A stretch of DNA of 64,000 bases from Chloroflexota bacterium (lineage in GTDB: Bacteria; Chloroflexota; UBA11872). The notes under the pieces were generated by a model. The model saw only the letters and a list, made by a program, of their open reading frames with translations, made no database searches and was not told the DNA's origin. Shown here one piece after another: positions 42,316-51,510 of this stretch. The position numbers were made by a program, and so were the translations under genes. The stretch spans positions 81,798 through 145,797 of the forward strand of contig JAPOYR010000010.1 in NCBI GenBank assembly GCA_026706485.1, read 5' to 3'. The number at the start of each line of letters is the position of its first letter. The first letter of the stretch is position 1.

Positions 42316-44640
42316 TTAGCTCCATTCGCTCTCCTGCAGCATCGACTGAACGGCAGCCGCCAGCGGGCCGTGCTCCGGGCGCTCGAGCTCCGGGTCGGCC
42401 TGGATGAGGGTTTCGGCATCCTCACGGGTTCGCCAGATCATCTCCATGTCGCTCACGCTCGCGAACTGAAAGCTCGTCAACCCATGCTGCCGCGTGCCCA
42501 AGATATCGCCGGGGCCGCGCAGCTCCAGGTCGCGCTCGGCGAGCTCGAAGCCGTCGTGAACGTTCTGGAGGATGCGCAGTCGAGCGTTTTCCGTGGCGTC
42601 CGTGGTGTCGCTCAGCAGCAGGCAATGGCTCTGCTGCCCGCCGCGTCCGACGCGCCCGCGCAACTGGTGCAGCTGCGACAGCCCGAAGCGCTCCGCGCCC
42701 TCGATCATGATCACGCTGGCCTGCGGCACGTCGATGCCGACTTCTACGACCGCCGTGCCGACGAGGATCTTCACCTCGCCGTCCCGAAAGGCCCGCATCA
42801 CCGCGTCCTTGGCTTTGGCGCTCAGGCGCCCGTGCAAGAGTCCGATGGCGTGCGCGAGATCGGGATAGACCTGCGTGCTGAGACGCTCGAACTCATCCTT
42901 GGCGGATCGCACCTGAAGCGACTCCGATTCCTGGATCAGCGGACAGATCACGAAGGCCTGTCCGCCGGCTTCCACCTGCTGGCGCAGGAAGGCGTAGGCG
43001 TCGGCCCGGCGCGATTTCGGCACCCAGGCCGTACGCACCGGTTTCCGCCCGCCGGGCATCTCGCGAATCGACGTGACGTCCAGGTCACCGTAAAACGTCA
43101 GCGCCAAGGTGCGCGGAATGGGGGTGGCGGTCATGGCCAGCAGATGCGGGTTGTAGCCCTTGGCCCGGATCTCCCCGCGCTGCTGCACGCCAAAGCGATG
43201 CTGCTCGTCCACGACGGCGAGATTCAGCCGGGCGAACCGCGCGCTTTGCTGGATGAGCGCCTGCGTACCCACGACCACGCCGATTTCTCCGGCAGCGACC
43301 TCGCGCCAGAGTCGTCGCTTGGCCGCGGCCGGAATGCCGCCGCTGATGCGCTCGACGCGCACACCCAACGGCTCCAGCAGGTCGCCGAGCGTCTGCGTAT
43401 GCTGCTCGGCCAACACCTCGGTTGGCGCCATCATGGCGCCCTGCCAGCCGGCACGGCAGACCGCGAACAGCGCGCCGGCGGCCACGGCGGTCTTGCCCGA
43501 ACCCACGTCGCCTTGCACGAGCCGGCTCATGGGCGTGTCGCGGCGCAGATCGGTGAGAACCGCCGCCAGCGCCGCGCGCTGATCCTCCGTGAGCTTGAAC
43601 GGCAGCCTGGCGCCAAAGTCCGCCATTGCGTCGCGGTCGAACTCGATCGGCCGGCCGGGCTGAGAGTCACGCCAGCGCCCGCGGTGCGTGAGGATCGCCA
43701 GCTGATAGACCAGCAGCTCGTCGAACGCGAGGCGCGCCTTTGCCGCGTCGGCGCTCGCCGCCGAGTCCGGCCGGTGCATCATCACCACCGCGTCCGCAAT
43801 CCCAGGCAAATCGCGGCGCTTTCGCAGCGCGTCCGGCAGCGGGTCGTCCAAGAGGTCGGCGTGCGAATCCACGGCGGCGGACACCCACCGGCGCAGCTGG
43901 CGCTGCGTGACGCCCGCGGTCAACGGGTAGACCGGGACCAACCGGCCGGCGTGGAGCCGCTCCGCCGCGTCCAGCTCGTACTCCGGACTCGTCAGCTGCA
44001 GCCCGTGCTGGCCGTAGTCCACGCGACCGGCAAGCGCCACGTTTGGCCGACCGGAGAGCGTGTTCGCGAGATACGGCTGGTTGAACCAGACCGCGGTGAT
44101 CTGGCCGGTCTCGTCCTGCAAGACCGCCTCGGTGATGCTGAGGCGTCGGGTCCGCGCGCGTCGCGAGGCGACGTCTACGATCGACCCGACCAGCGTCACG
44201 TCTTCGCCGGCGTTGATGTCGGCGATGGGAACCGTGGCGCTGTGGTCGATGTAGCGATGCGGGGCATGTCGCAGCAAATCGCCGACCGTTGAGATTCCCA
44301 GGCTGCGCAGCCGCTTGGCCGCCGTGGCCCCGATTCCCCACAGCTCCGTGACCGGATCGTCCAAGTTGCCCTTTGGCTTCGGCGCGACGTCTGTGGCCAG
44401 CAGCGGCAGCACGGTTTCGATCAAGTGCTGCCGCGTGGCGGGCTTCAGCGATGAGTATTTCGAGAGGCGGCGCAGCGCAGCGGCAACGTCCGGTGGCAAG
44501 TCACCGAGGTCGCGCTCGAGCCAGCGTGAGAGTCCTTCGGTCGCGGCAGTGTCCCGGTGCCCGGAACCCTGCTCCGCGCGCAGGATTTCCGCAATTCGCT
44601 CGACCAACCCCTGCGCGGTCGGCGCGCCGGCGCCACTCAC
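42316..44640 (-). CDS. recG: ATP-dependent DNA helicase RecG
   Basis: 774 residues, GTG start. Branch-migrating helicase for stalled forks. N-terminal helical and wedge (OB) domains (GIGATAAKRLRSLGISTVGDLL, then RYIDHS onward), Walker A GDVGSGKT, Walker B region VVDEQHRFGVQQR, motif III TATPIPRTLAL and motif VI QLRGRVGRGGQQS. The N-terminus carries an extra 100 or so residues before the wedge domain, as in many non-proteobacterial RecG proteins. Three bases separate it from the upstream gene. Confidence 0.95.
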   Translation of the reverse strand: MSGAGAPTAQGLVERIAEILRAEQGSGHRDTAATEGLSRWLERDLGDLPPDVAAALRRLSKYSSLKPATRQHLIETVLPLLATDVAPKPKGNLDDPVTELWGIGATAAKRLRSLGISTVGDLLRHAPHRYIDHSATVPIADINAGEDVTLVGSIVDVASRRARTRRLSITEAVLQDETGQITAVWFNQPYLANTLSGRPNVALAGRVDYGQHGLQLTSPEYELDAAERLHAGRLVPVYPLTAGVTQRQLRRWVSAAVDSHADLLDDPLPDALRKRRDLPGIADAVVMMHRPDSAASADAAKARLAFDELLVYQLAILTHRGRWRDSQPGRPIEFDRDAMADFGARLPFKLTEDQRAALAAVLTDLRRDTPMSRLVQGDVGSGKTAVAAGALFAVCRAGWQGAMMAPTEVLAEQHTQTLGDLLEPLGVRVERISGGIPAAAKRRLWREVAAGEIGVVVGTQALIQQSARFARLNLAVVDEQHRFGVQQRGEIRAKGYNPHLLAMTATPIPRTLALTFYGDLDVTSIREMPGGRKPVRTAWVPKSRRADAYAFLRQQVEAGGQAFVICPLIQESESLQVRSAKDEFERLSTQVYPDLAHAIGLLHGRLSAKAKDAVMRAFRDGEVKILVGTAVVEVGIDVPQASVIMIEGAERFGLSQLHQLRGRVGRGGQQSHCLLLSDTTDATENARLRILQNVHDGFELAERDLELRGPGDILGTRQHGLTSFQFASVSDMEMIWRTREDAETLIQADPELERPEHGPLAAAVQSMLQESEWS

Positions 44641-44643
44641 GCG

Positions 44644-46287
44644 CTACTCGACCGAAATGACGTAGTCGTAAAGCTCCTGGCCGCCCGCGATCACTTCGAT
44701 CTCCAGGTCCGGAAAGCCCGCCTGGAGTTCATCGCTCAGCTGCTCAACGGTGTCCGCCGAAACCTGGCTGCCGTAGTAGATGGTGGCAAGTTCGGGCTCC
44801 TCGTCGGCCAGCCCCTCGAGCATTTGCTTGACCAGGTCATTCGGGGCCTGGCCGGTCGTGACCAAGTCGTCGTCCTGGAGGCCGAGGTAGTCGCCCTGCT
44901 TGATGGTCAAGCCGCCGATCGTGGCGTCGCGCACGGCCTGGGTGATTTCAAGCGTGGTGATGTCGCCCGCCGCCGCCTCCATCATGCGTTCGTTCACATC
45001 CGCCTCGGCCGTCGCGTTGAACGCCACCATCGCGGCCACTCCCTCGGGCACCGTTCGCGTGCCGACCACCCGAACATCCTTGTCGGACTGCTCGGCCGCC
45101 TGGCGCGCGGCCATCACGATGTTCTTGTTATTAGGCAGGACCACCGCCCAGTCGCCGTCGAGGCCATCGACGGCCTGCAGGATGTCGCCCGCGCTCGGGT
45201 TCATGCTGGCCCCGCCCTCGACCACGCTGGCGCCGAGGCTCTCGAACACTTGCGTCAGGCCTTCGCCGGTGGCCGTGGCCACCACCGGAACGCGCGCTAC
45301 GGTCGCCGCCGTCGCTTCCGTGGCGGCCGTGGCAAAGTTCTCCGCCTGCTGCATATCCATGTTCTCGGCCTTGACGGCGTCCAGCGGGCCGTAGGACATC
45401 GCCGCGGTCAGCGCCTCGCCGGGCGTCTCGGTATGCATGTGCACGCGGATGAGGGTGGGGTCGCCCACCACGAGCAACGAGCCCCCGTATTCGCCCATCG
45501 TTTCGCGAACCACGTCTGGATCCATGTCTTCGCCCAGGATCACGAACTCCGTGCAATAGCCGTGCTCGTCGGCGCCATGGGCGACGGCGAACTCCGAAAA
45601 CACCTCCACGCCGCGATCCTCGGCAACTATTTCCGGAGGCGGGAGACCGCGCAGGTTGCGCAGCAGTCCCTCGTAGATCACCAGCAGGCCCTGGCCGCCC
45701 GCATCGACGACGCCGGCTTCCTTGAGCACGGCCAGCTGCTCGGGCGTCCGTCGAACCGAGGTGCGCGCCGCGTCGACGACGGTCGTCCCCAGCTCCTCCA
45801 GCGTGTCCACGGTGTTCGACACGGCCGCCTTCGCCGCGTCCCGCGCCACGGTGAGGATGGTGCCCTCGACGGGATTCGTCACCGCCTCGTCGGCGGCGCG
45901 TGACGCGTGCTTGATTCCCTGGGCGAGTTCGGCCGGGCTGCACTGCGAGAACTTCGCCAATCCTTCGCTCATTCCACGCAGGATTTGCGAGAGAATCACC
46001 CCGGAGTTTCCGCGAGCGCCCAGCAGCGCCCCGCGAGCCAGGCCGCGGCCAACCTCGGCGACCGTGGGCGACTCCAACCGAGCGGCCTGTTCCACCGCCG
46101 CCCGCATCGTCAGCACCATGTTGGTGCCGGTGTCTCCATCGGGCACGGGAAAGACGTTGAGCCTGTCGATGCGGGTCGAATTCGCCTCGAGCCATTCCAG
46201 GCTCGCCGCCATGGCCCGCTGAAAGGCGGTCCCGGAAACGACGTCAGATGGCGCGGCGTCCGCCCCATTCTCGTCAGATGGCGCCAC
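44644..46287 (-). CDS. DAK2-domain / FakA-like fatty acid kinase
   Basis: 547 residues, GTG start. N-terminal DAK2 domain with NVFPVPDGDTGTNMVLTM and GARGNSGVILSQILRG (nucleotide and metal sites), then a middle domain and a C-terminal DegV-like domain (about 330-547). This is the YloV/FakA architecture; FakA phosphorylates fatty acids bound to FakB. No FakB (DegV) gene is present in the window. It lies directly upstream of recG, divergent from rpmB, a conserved arrangement. Confidence 0.88.
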   Translation of the reverse strand: MAPSDENGADAAPSDVVSGTAFQRAMAASLEWLEANSTRIDRLNVFPVPDGDTGTNMVLTMRAAVEQAARLESPTVAEVGRGLARGALLGARGNSGVILSQILRGMSEGLAKFSQCSPAELAQGIKHASRAADEAVTNPVEGTILTVARDAAKAAVSNTVDTLEELGTTVVDAARTSVRRTPEQLAVLKEAGVVDAGGQGLLVIYEGLLRNLRGLPPPEIVAEDRGVEVFSEFAVAHGADEHGYCTEFVILGEDMDPDVVRETMGEYGGSLLVVGDPTLIRVHMHTETPGEALTAAMSYGPLDAVKAENMDMQQAENFATAATEATAATVARVPVVATATGEGLTQVFESLGASVVEGGASMNPSAGDILQAVDGLDGDWAVVLPNNKNIVMAARQAAEQSDKDVRVVGTRTVPEGVAAMVAFNATAEADVNERMMEAAAGDITTLEITQAVRDATIGGLTIKQGDYLGLQDDDLVTTGQAPNDLVKQMLEGLADEEPELATIYYGSQVSADTVEQLSDELQAGFPDLEIEVIAGGQELYDYVISVE

Positions 46288-46375
46288 TGGTTTGCTCGTT
46301 TCCCGTGCTAGCCTGTTGCGGGCGATCTTAGGAACGCCTTGAATTCTCCGTCAACGCAAGGAAATGGTGGGCTCG

Positions 46376-46582
46376 GTGGCGACTTGTCAGGTCTGCGACA
46401 CGCGGACGCAGTTTGGCCATCACATTCGTCACAAGGCTTCCGGGCGTTGGGAACGGAAAGCCACCAAGAAGCCGCGCCGCTGGCGCGTCAACGTGCAGCG
46501 CAAGCGGGTGTTTGTTGGTGGTCGCTACCAGCGCATGAACATCTGCACCGGCTGCATTCGGACGCTCGACAAGGCGGACTAA
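46376..46582 (+). CDS. rpmB: 50S ribosomal protein L28
   Basis: 68 residues from GTG 46376. It reads VATCQVCDTRTQFGHHIRH, aligned with the L28 start M-A-K-C-x-x-C-G; the basic body WERKATKKPRRWRVN follows, and a second Cys pair (CTGC) near the C-terminus makes it a zinc-binding type. An ATG four codons earlier (46364) is in frame but its AAGGA lies only one base away. Divergent from the FakA-like gene, convergent with rpe, with a four-base overlap at its end. Confidence 0.9.
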   Translation: MATCQVCDTRTQFGHHIRHKASGRWERKATKKPRRWRVNVQRKRVFVGGRYQRMNICTGCIRTLDKAD

Positions 46583-47250
46583 GCCAGCGCGCGCCTGAGC
46601 GCCCGCACCCCGGCGGCCGGGCCGTCCGGATGGCCAAACACCGAAGTTCCGGCGACCAGCACATTCCCGCCCGCCTGCACGACGTTCGGGGCCGTCTCGG
46701 CGTTGATGCCGCCGTCAACCACGAGGTCAACCTGTAGGCACCGGGATTCGATGCGTTCGGACAGCGAGGCGATGCGGTCGAGCATTTCGGGGATGAACGC
46801 TTGACCGCCGGCTCCAGGCTCCACGCTCATCACCAACGCGATGTCGAGGCTGTCCAGATGGGGCCACAGCAATGACTCGGGCGTCCCGGGCCTGAGCGTG
46901 AGCCCGGCACGCACCCCAAGCTCGCGAATCTGACGCAAGGTAGCAGCAGGATTCGCCGCGGCTTCGACGTGGATCGTGATGGCGTCGGCGCCCGCGGCAG
47001 CGAAGTCCTCGATGTGCGGCTCGACCGGCTCGATCATCAGATGCACGTCCAGCGGGAGTTTCGTTGCGGCGCGCGCGGCGACGACCGCGGGCGTGCCGAA
47101 CGAAATGCTCGGCACGAACGCGCCGTCCATCACGTCAATGTGAATCCAGTCCGCGCCGCCGGCGTCAACGGCCTGGATTTCTTGACCCAAGTGGCCGAAA
47201 TCCGCCGCTAGGATGGACGGGGCGATGCGCGCCGACGCCTCAGGAGGCAT
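46579..47250 (-). CDS. rpe: Ribulose-phosphate 3-epimerase
   Basis: 223-residue TIM barrel of the pentose phosphate pathway. APSILAADFGHL at strand 1, the metal His/Asp in WIHIDVMDGAFVPSISFG, DVHLMIEPVEPHI, MSVEPGAGGQAFI and VDGGINAETAP with the catalytic Asp. It starts at ATG behind AGGAGG-like bases inside the rlmN end (11-base overlap), so it is the last gene of the long minus-strand unit. Confidence 0.95.
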   Translation of the reverse strand: MPPEASARIAPSILAADFGHLGQEIQAVDAGGADWIHIDVMDGAFVPSISFGTPAVVAARAATKLPLDVHLMIEPVEPHIEDFAAAGADAITIHVEAAANPAATLRQIRELGVRAGLTLRPGTPESLLWPHLDSLDIALVMSVEPGAGGQAFIPEMLDRIASLSERIESRCLQVDLVVDGGINAETAPNVVQAGGNVLVAGTSVFGHPDGPAAGVRALRRALA

Positions 47251-48385
47251 TGCGCGTGGTGCCCCCTGCTTGGGACCGTCGTCGCCATGTCGCGCCGTCG
47301 GCCCGAAGCTGCCCGCAGGCCCCAGCGATTTCGCGTCCCCGCGTCCGCCGAATCGTCGCCGCCACGCCGTGGCGCCGCAGCTCGTCGCGGAACCGGCGCG
47401 TCGTGCCGGCCGCGGGCGCCTCGTATGCCGCGCCCGGATAGGGGTTGAAGGGAATCAGGTTCACGTGACACGTCTGGCCGTCGACGAGCCGCGCCAGATC
47501 GCGCGCCTGGGTGACCTGATCGTTGACGTCGCGGAGCATGGTGTACTCGTACGATACCCGCCGTCGCGTCGTCCGCTGGTAGGAAACGCTGGACGCCATC
47601 AACGTCGCCAGGTCCACATGCTTGGCAAGCGGCACGAGGGTGGCGCGAATGTCGTCGCTCGCGGCGTGCAGCGAAATCGCCAAGCCAACTTGCCACGGCC
47701 AGCGTGTCAGCTCCGCGATTCCGGCCGGCAGACCGACCGTCGAAACCGTGACGTGCCGCGCCCCCAGCCCGCCGCGATCCGGATCGACCAGCGCCTCGAT
47801 CGCGTCATGCACGTTGGCAGTGTTGGCCAGCGGTTCGCCCATGCCCATGAAGACGATGCGATTCGGCGCCGCGCCCGCCCGGCTCTCGCGCCGCACGTGC
47901 AAGAACTGGTCGACGATCTCGCCGGCGCTCAGGTTGCGAGTCAGCCCCAGCGTGCCAGTGGCGCAGAAGGTGCAGCCCATCGCGCATCCGGCCTGGGAGC
48001 TGACGCAAACCGTCGTGGTGGAGCCGCGCTCGGACGGCAGTTGCACGGTTTCGAAGATCGTTCCGTCAGCCGTCCGAAAGAGGAAGGCTCGGGTCCCGTC
48101 GCCGGCAACGCGGACGCGGTCTGGGCTGATGCTGCTGAAAGCAAGCGCCTCATCAAGGCGTTCGCGGAGCCGTCGCGGCAGCGGCGTGATTAGGTCGAAG
48201 CCGCGCGCCGCTCCGTCGTAGATTCCGCGACGGACCTGGTCGCGTCGGTAGCGGGGCTCATCGGGCAGGAGCCGGGCAAGCTCCGTATCGGAAATGGCGC
48301 TGGCCGCAAGCCGAGGCCCTCGCGCGCATTCTTGGTCAGCCAAAGCGTTTGTCGTCACGATCTCAGGTGGAGCGCCGCGTGTCAT
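47240..48385 (-). CDS. rlmN: 23S rRNA (adenine(2503)-C(2))-methyltransferase RlmN
   Basis: 381 residues. Radical SAM enzyme; the 4Fe-4S cysteines are Cys134, Cys138 and Cys141 (CAMGCTFC) followed by ATGTLGLTRNLSAGEIVDQ. MGMGEPLAN is the SAM-binding GEP motif, and the C-terminal GACGQL contains the methyl-carrying Cys. The C-terminus is a little longer than usual (Arg/Ser/Gly-rich tail). It methylates A2503 of 23S rRNA and A37 of some tRNAs. Confidence 0.95.
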   Translation of the reverse strand: MTRGAPPEIVTTNALADQECARGPRLAASAISDTELARLLPDEPRYRRDQVRRGIYDGAARGFDLITPLPRRLRERLDEALAFSSISPDRVRVAGDGTRAFLFRTADGTIFETVQLPSERGSTTTVCVSSQAGCAMGCTFCATGTLGLTRNLSAGEIVDQFLHVRRESRAGAAPNRIVFMGMGEPLANTANVHDAIEALVDPDRGGLGARHVTVSTVGLPAGIAELTRWPWQVGLAISLHAASDDIRATLVPLAKHVDLATLMASSVSYQRTTRRRVSYEYTMLRDVNDQVTQARDLARLVDGQTCHVNLIPFNPYPGAAYEAPAAGTTRRFRDELRRHGVAATIRRTRGREIAGACGQLRADGATWRRRSQAGGTTRNAS

Positions 48386-48418
48386 TCCGCGCCCACGACC
48401 GCCCGTGACCCGGCCCGT

Positions 48419-49150
48419 CTAGCGCCGTCCCCCGGTCAGGGCCAGCAAGCGGAGCGCGAAATACAACACCTGCATGAGCGCGATGAACATGGCCGCCACG
48501 TAGGTCAAGGCCGCCGCGTCGAGCACCTTTTTGGCGTGCATGCGCTCGGGGCTGCTGACCACGCGCACCGACTCCATGAGCTTGAGCGCTCGTGCGCTGG
48601 CATTGAACTCCACCGGCAGCGTGATCAGCGAGAAGACGAACGCGGTGCTGAAGAGCAACAGTCCGATCACGGCAACCGGTATGCCGATCTCGCTCTGCAG
48701 GAAGCCCGCCATCAAGAAACCCACGATCAGCAGCACGTAGCCAAACTTCGACCCGAACGTCGTCACCGGCACCATGGCGCTGCGCATCACCAGCCACGGG
48801 TAGCGGGTCTGGTCTTGGACGGCGTGCCCGGCCTCGTGCGCTGCGATGGCCACGGCCGCCAGCGAGTTGCTGTCGTAGACCCCCTCCGAAAGCCGCAGCA
48901 CCTTGTGCCGAGGGTCGTAGTGGTCGGTCAATTCGCCCGGCACCCGCCGAACCTCCACGTTGTAGAGCCCGACCGCGTCCAGAATCCGACGCGCGGCCAT
49001 GGCCGCCGGCATGCCGGTTGACGAGACGACCTGGGAGTACTTCTGATAGGTGCCCCGCACGCGCGATTGGGCCCACATCGCAAGGATGAACGCTGGCGCC
49101 ATGAGCACGATGTACCAAATGTCGAAGAAGGGGAAAAACACCGAAGGCAT
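48419..49150 (-). CDS. YugP-type membrane zinc metallopeptidase, copy 1
   Basis: 243 residues. The zinc motif HEAGHA lies in AIAAHEAGHAVQDQTRYP. A membrane helix is at the N-terminus (about 5-25), with two or three more after the zinc motif (FGSKFGYVLLIVGFLMAGF and following). The downstream part VMAR..GLYNVEVRRVPGELTDHYDPR is typical of this putative neutral protease family. Substrate unknown. A second, divergent copy is encoded next to it. Confidence 0.85.
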   Translation of the reverse strand: MPSVFFPFFDIWYIVLMAPAFILAMWAQSRVRGTYQKYSQVVSSTGMPAAMAARRILDAVGLYNVEVRRVPGELTDHYDPRHKVLRLSEGVYDSNSLAAVAIAAHEAGHAVQDQTRYPWLVMRSAMVPVTTFGSKFGYVLLIVGFLMAGFLQSEIGIPVAVIGLLLFSTAFVFSLITLPVEFNASARALKLMESVRVVSSPERMHAKKVLDAAALTYVAAMFIALMQVLYFALRLLALTGGRR

Positions 49151-49256
49151 GCCCCGCGCGAACGGTCGTTCGCAGCCTCACAACCAGTCGCTCAAGGTTA
49201 GCACCGGGGGGTCTGGCGGCTGGTGCCAAATCTCCCCTAACGGGCGGCATTCGCAG

Positions 49257-49958
49257 TCACCGAATCCTCCCGAAACCGCGCAGCCCTCCCACGAGGATGC
49301 GCGCGAACGTGCCCACCAGCGACGCGAGATAGGTCAAGGCAGCGGCATGCAGCAGCTCACGGACTCGCGGGCCCTCGGCCGCGGTGGTGATGCCCGCGGC
49401 TTCGAGCGATCGCTGCGCGCGACGGCTGGCGTCCAGTTCAACCGGAAGCGCCACGGCGGCAAGCAGCAAGGCCAGCAGCAGGCCCACGACGCCCGATGCC
49501 GCGATGGCGAAGGCGGTGGGGTGCCGTGTGGCAATGCCGCCGACGAGTCCGGCCACCATGATCAGCGGCGCGATGGCGGCAAAGCCTGACGCTGCCCTGG
49601 CTATGAGCATCCGCAGACGCAGCAACGGATGCCCCAGCGCGTCCTGCATGGCGTGGCCGACCTCGTGCGCGGCAATCGCGACGGCGGCAATCGAGTCGTC
49701 CGCATAAACGCCTTCAGAAAGGCGCAACTCGCGCCGCGCGGCGTCGTAGTGATCCGTCAGCGTTCCCGGGACGGCAGTCACCCGGACGTCGCGCAGCCCA
49801 ACCGACGCCAGCAGATAGCGCGCTGCCTGGTGAGCGGGCTGGCCGAAATCGGAAACGATGTCCGCATGCCGCGCGAAGATGTTGCGCACGCGATACTGCG
49901 TCCACATCACCGCCAGCATCGCCACCAGCGGCACGGCTCCGGCCAGTATCACTGCCAT
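49257..49958 (-). CDS. YugP-type membrane zinc metallopeptidase, copy 2
   Basis: 233-residue paralogue of copy 1. It has the zinc motif HEVGHA in AIAAHEVGHAMQDALGHP and the preceding DVRVTAVPGTLTDHYDAARRELRLSEGVY. Membrane helices occupy about 3-20 and most of 115-175. Sequence similarity to copy 1 is clear but not high, so the duplication is old or the two were acquired separately. Upstream lies fmt. Confidence 0.83.
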   Translation of the reverse strand: MAVILAGAVPLVAMLAVMWTQYRVRNIFARHADIVSDFGQPAHQAARYLLASVGLRDVRVTAVPGTLTDHYDAARRELRLSEGVYADDSIAAVAIAAHEVGHAMQDALGHPLLRLRMLIARAASGFAAIAPLIMVAGLVGGIATRHPTAFAIAASGVVGLLLALLLAAVALPVELDASRRAQRSLEAAGITTAAEGPRVRELLHAAALTYLASLVGTFARILVGGLRGFGRIR

Positions 49959-49995
49959 GGCACCCCTCGGCGGCGCGCGGTATCCCTCTCCGAAT

Positions 49996-50973
49996 CTAGC
50001 TCGCGGGACGCGTCAGCGGCGGCCGAGGCGCAGGCGCCGGGTCGCCCCAGGTTGCCCGCAACAGCGCCCCATAGCCGTTGGCAAAGGCGCGCGCCGACAT
50101 TGCCTTTCGGCCTTCCGGTTGCAACCGGGCAAGCCGCAGCGTGCCGGAGCCGCAACCGACAATGAGTGATTCACCGTCGAGCGACGCTTGGCCGACTGGA
50201 CTCTCTTGATTCGAGGGCCCGTCAATCTCCGCCACCGCCACGCGCTGCCCGTCAACCATCACGAAGGCTCCCGGCCATGGCTGAAACGCGCGCCACTGGT
50301 CGTAGAGGTCTTGCGCCGGGCGCCGCAGGTCCAACTCGGCGTCGGCTCGCTCCAGCGGTCGGGTAAGGGTCGCGGTCTCCGGGTCTTGCGGCTGCGCCGT
50401 CAGGCGCCCGGCGACCCACGGGTCGAGCATCTCGTCCAGCAACTCGGCGCCCACCACAGCGAGCCGGTCGTGTAGGGCAGGCGACGTGTCATCCGGACGA
50501 ATGGACTCCTCGCGCGCGGCGATCACCGGACCCGTGTCCAGCCCGGCGTCCATGCGCATCAGCGTCACCCCGGTGCGCGTTCGCCCATCGTGGATCGCCG
50601 CCTGGATCGGGGCTGCGCCTCGATACTCCGGGAGCAACGACGGATGCAGGTTCACCACGCCCGCCGGGGCCGATTCGAGCAGCGACTCACGCAGCAGGCG
50701 ACCGTAGGCCACGACCACCAAGACATCCGGCCGCGCCGCTCGAATGCGCTCCAGGCTCGGCGCGTCGTTCGGGTTGGCGGGCTGCATGGTCGAAAGACCC
50801 AACTCCCGCGCCAGGGCGATGACTGCGGGCGTCCGCTCGACGCCCCGGCGGCCCGCCGGCCGATCCGGCTGCGAGACGACCAGCTGCACGACGCCGCGCG
50901 CCTGCAGCCGACGCAGCGCCGGAAGCGCAAACTCCGGTGTTCCCAGGAAGACTGCGCGCACGCTGTCAGCCAC
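49996..50973 (-). CDS. fmt: Methionyl-tRNA formyltransferase
   Basis: 325 residues, GTG start. Formylates Met-tRNA for initiation. VFLGTPEFALPALRRL at the start, the catalytic Asn/His in VNLHPSLLPEYRGAAPI and the Asp in LMRMDAGLDTGPV; the C-terminal OB domain follows (about 205-310). Next to def, whose product removes the same formyl group. The Pro-rich C-terminal tail is unusual but short. Confidence 0.94.
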   Translation of the reverse strand: MADSVRAVFLGTPEFALPALRRLQARGVVQLVVSQPDRPAGRRGVERTPAVIALARELGLSTMQPANPNDAPSLERIRAARPDVLVVVAYGRLLRESLLESAPAGVVNLHPSLLPEYRGAAPIQAAIHDGRTRTGVTLMRMDAGLDTGPVIAAREESIRPDDTSPALHDRLAVVGAELLDEMLDPWVAGRLTAQPQDPETATLTRPLERADAELDLRRPAQDLYDQWRAFQPWPGAFVMVDGQRVAVAEIDGPSNQESPVGQASLDGESLIVGCGSGTLRLARLQPEGRKAMSARAFANGYGALLRATWGDPAPAPRPPLTRPAS

Positions 50974-51000
50974 TTCGTCCCGCGCGTCGCCGCGGCATGT

Positions 51001-51501
51001 TCAGGACGCCCGCAGGCGCCGCGCCTCTTCGGAGGCAGGATCCACGAACCGCAGGGCGTCCGGATCCGTCAGCCGGTCCGTGAATACCACGCCGTCCAGG
51101 TGGTCGATCTCGTGCTGGATGGCGCGTGCCAGGAGTCCCGAGGCCTCGCGCCGCAGCGGTCGACCGTTCGCATCCAGCGCCCGCACCCGGATGTTCACCG
51201 CGCGTTCCACGGGTCCGTACCAGTTGGGCAGGCTCAAACAACCCTCGTCGGCGACCTCGGATCCACTGGACCAGACGATTTCGGGATTCACCAGCGCCAA
51301 GCGGTCGTCGTCAACGCCCACCACGACCAATCGCCATGGCCGTCCGACTTGGTTGGCCGCCACGCCCACGGCCTGGTGGTGGTCCATGGTGGCGAACATG
51401 TCGTCGATCATGCGGCGAATGCCCGGAGTCACGCTGCGAATGCGGCTGGACTTGCGCCGCAGCATCGGGTGGTCGACCGGGAGCACGGGAAGCGCAGGCA
51501 T
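51001..51501 (-). CDS. def: Peptide deformylase
   Basis: 166 residues. Metal ligands are Cys88 (EGCLSLP), His130 and His134, with catalytic Glu131 (QHEIDHLDG). Motif 1 reads GVAANQVG (the family has GLAAPQVG). It removes N-formyl from nascent proteins. Between priA and fmt, a common gene order (priA-def-fmt). Confidence 0.95.
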   Translation of the reverse strand: MPALPVLPVDHPMLRRKSSRIRSVTPGIRRMIDDMFATMDHHQAVGVAANQVGRPWRLVVVGVDDDRLALVNPEIVWSSGSEVADEGCLSLPNWYGPVERAVNIRVRALDANGRPLRREASGLLARAIQHEIDHLDGVVFTDRLTDPDALRFVDPASEEARRLRAS

Positions 51502-51510
51502 TAGTCTGTG

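Noticed and set aside
42148..44292. A 714-codon open frame on the + strand
   Set aside because: Antisense to recG and rsmD, both with complete motifs; composition typical of a shadow frame.
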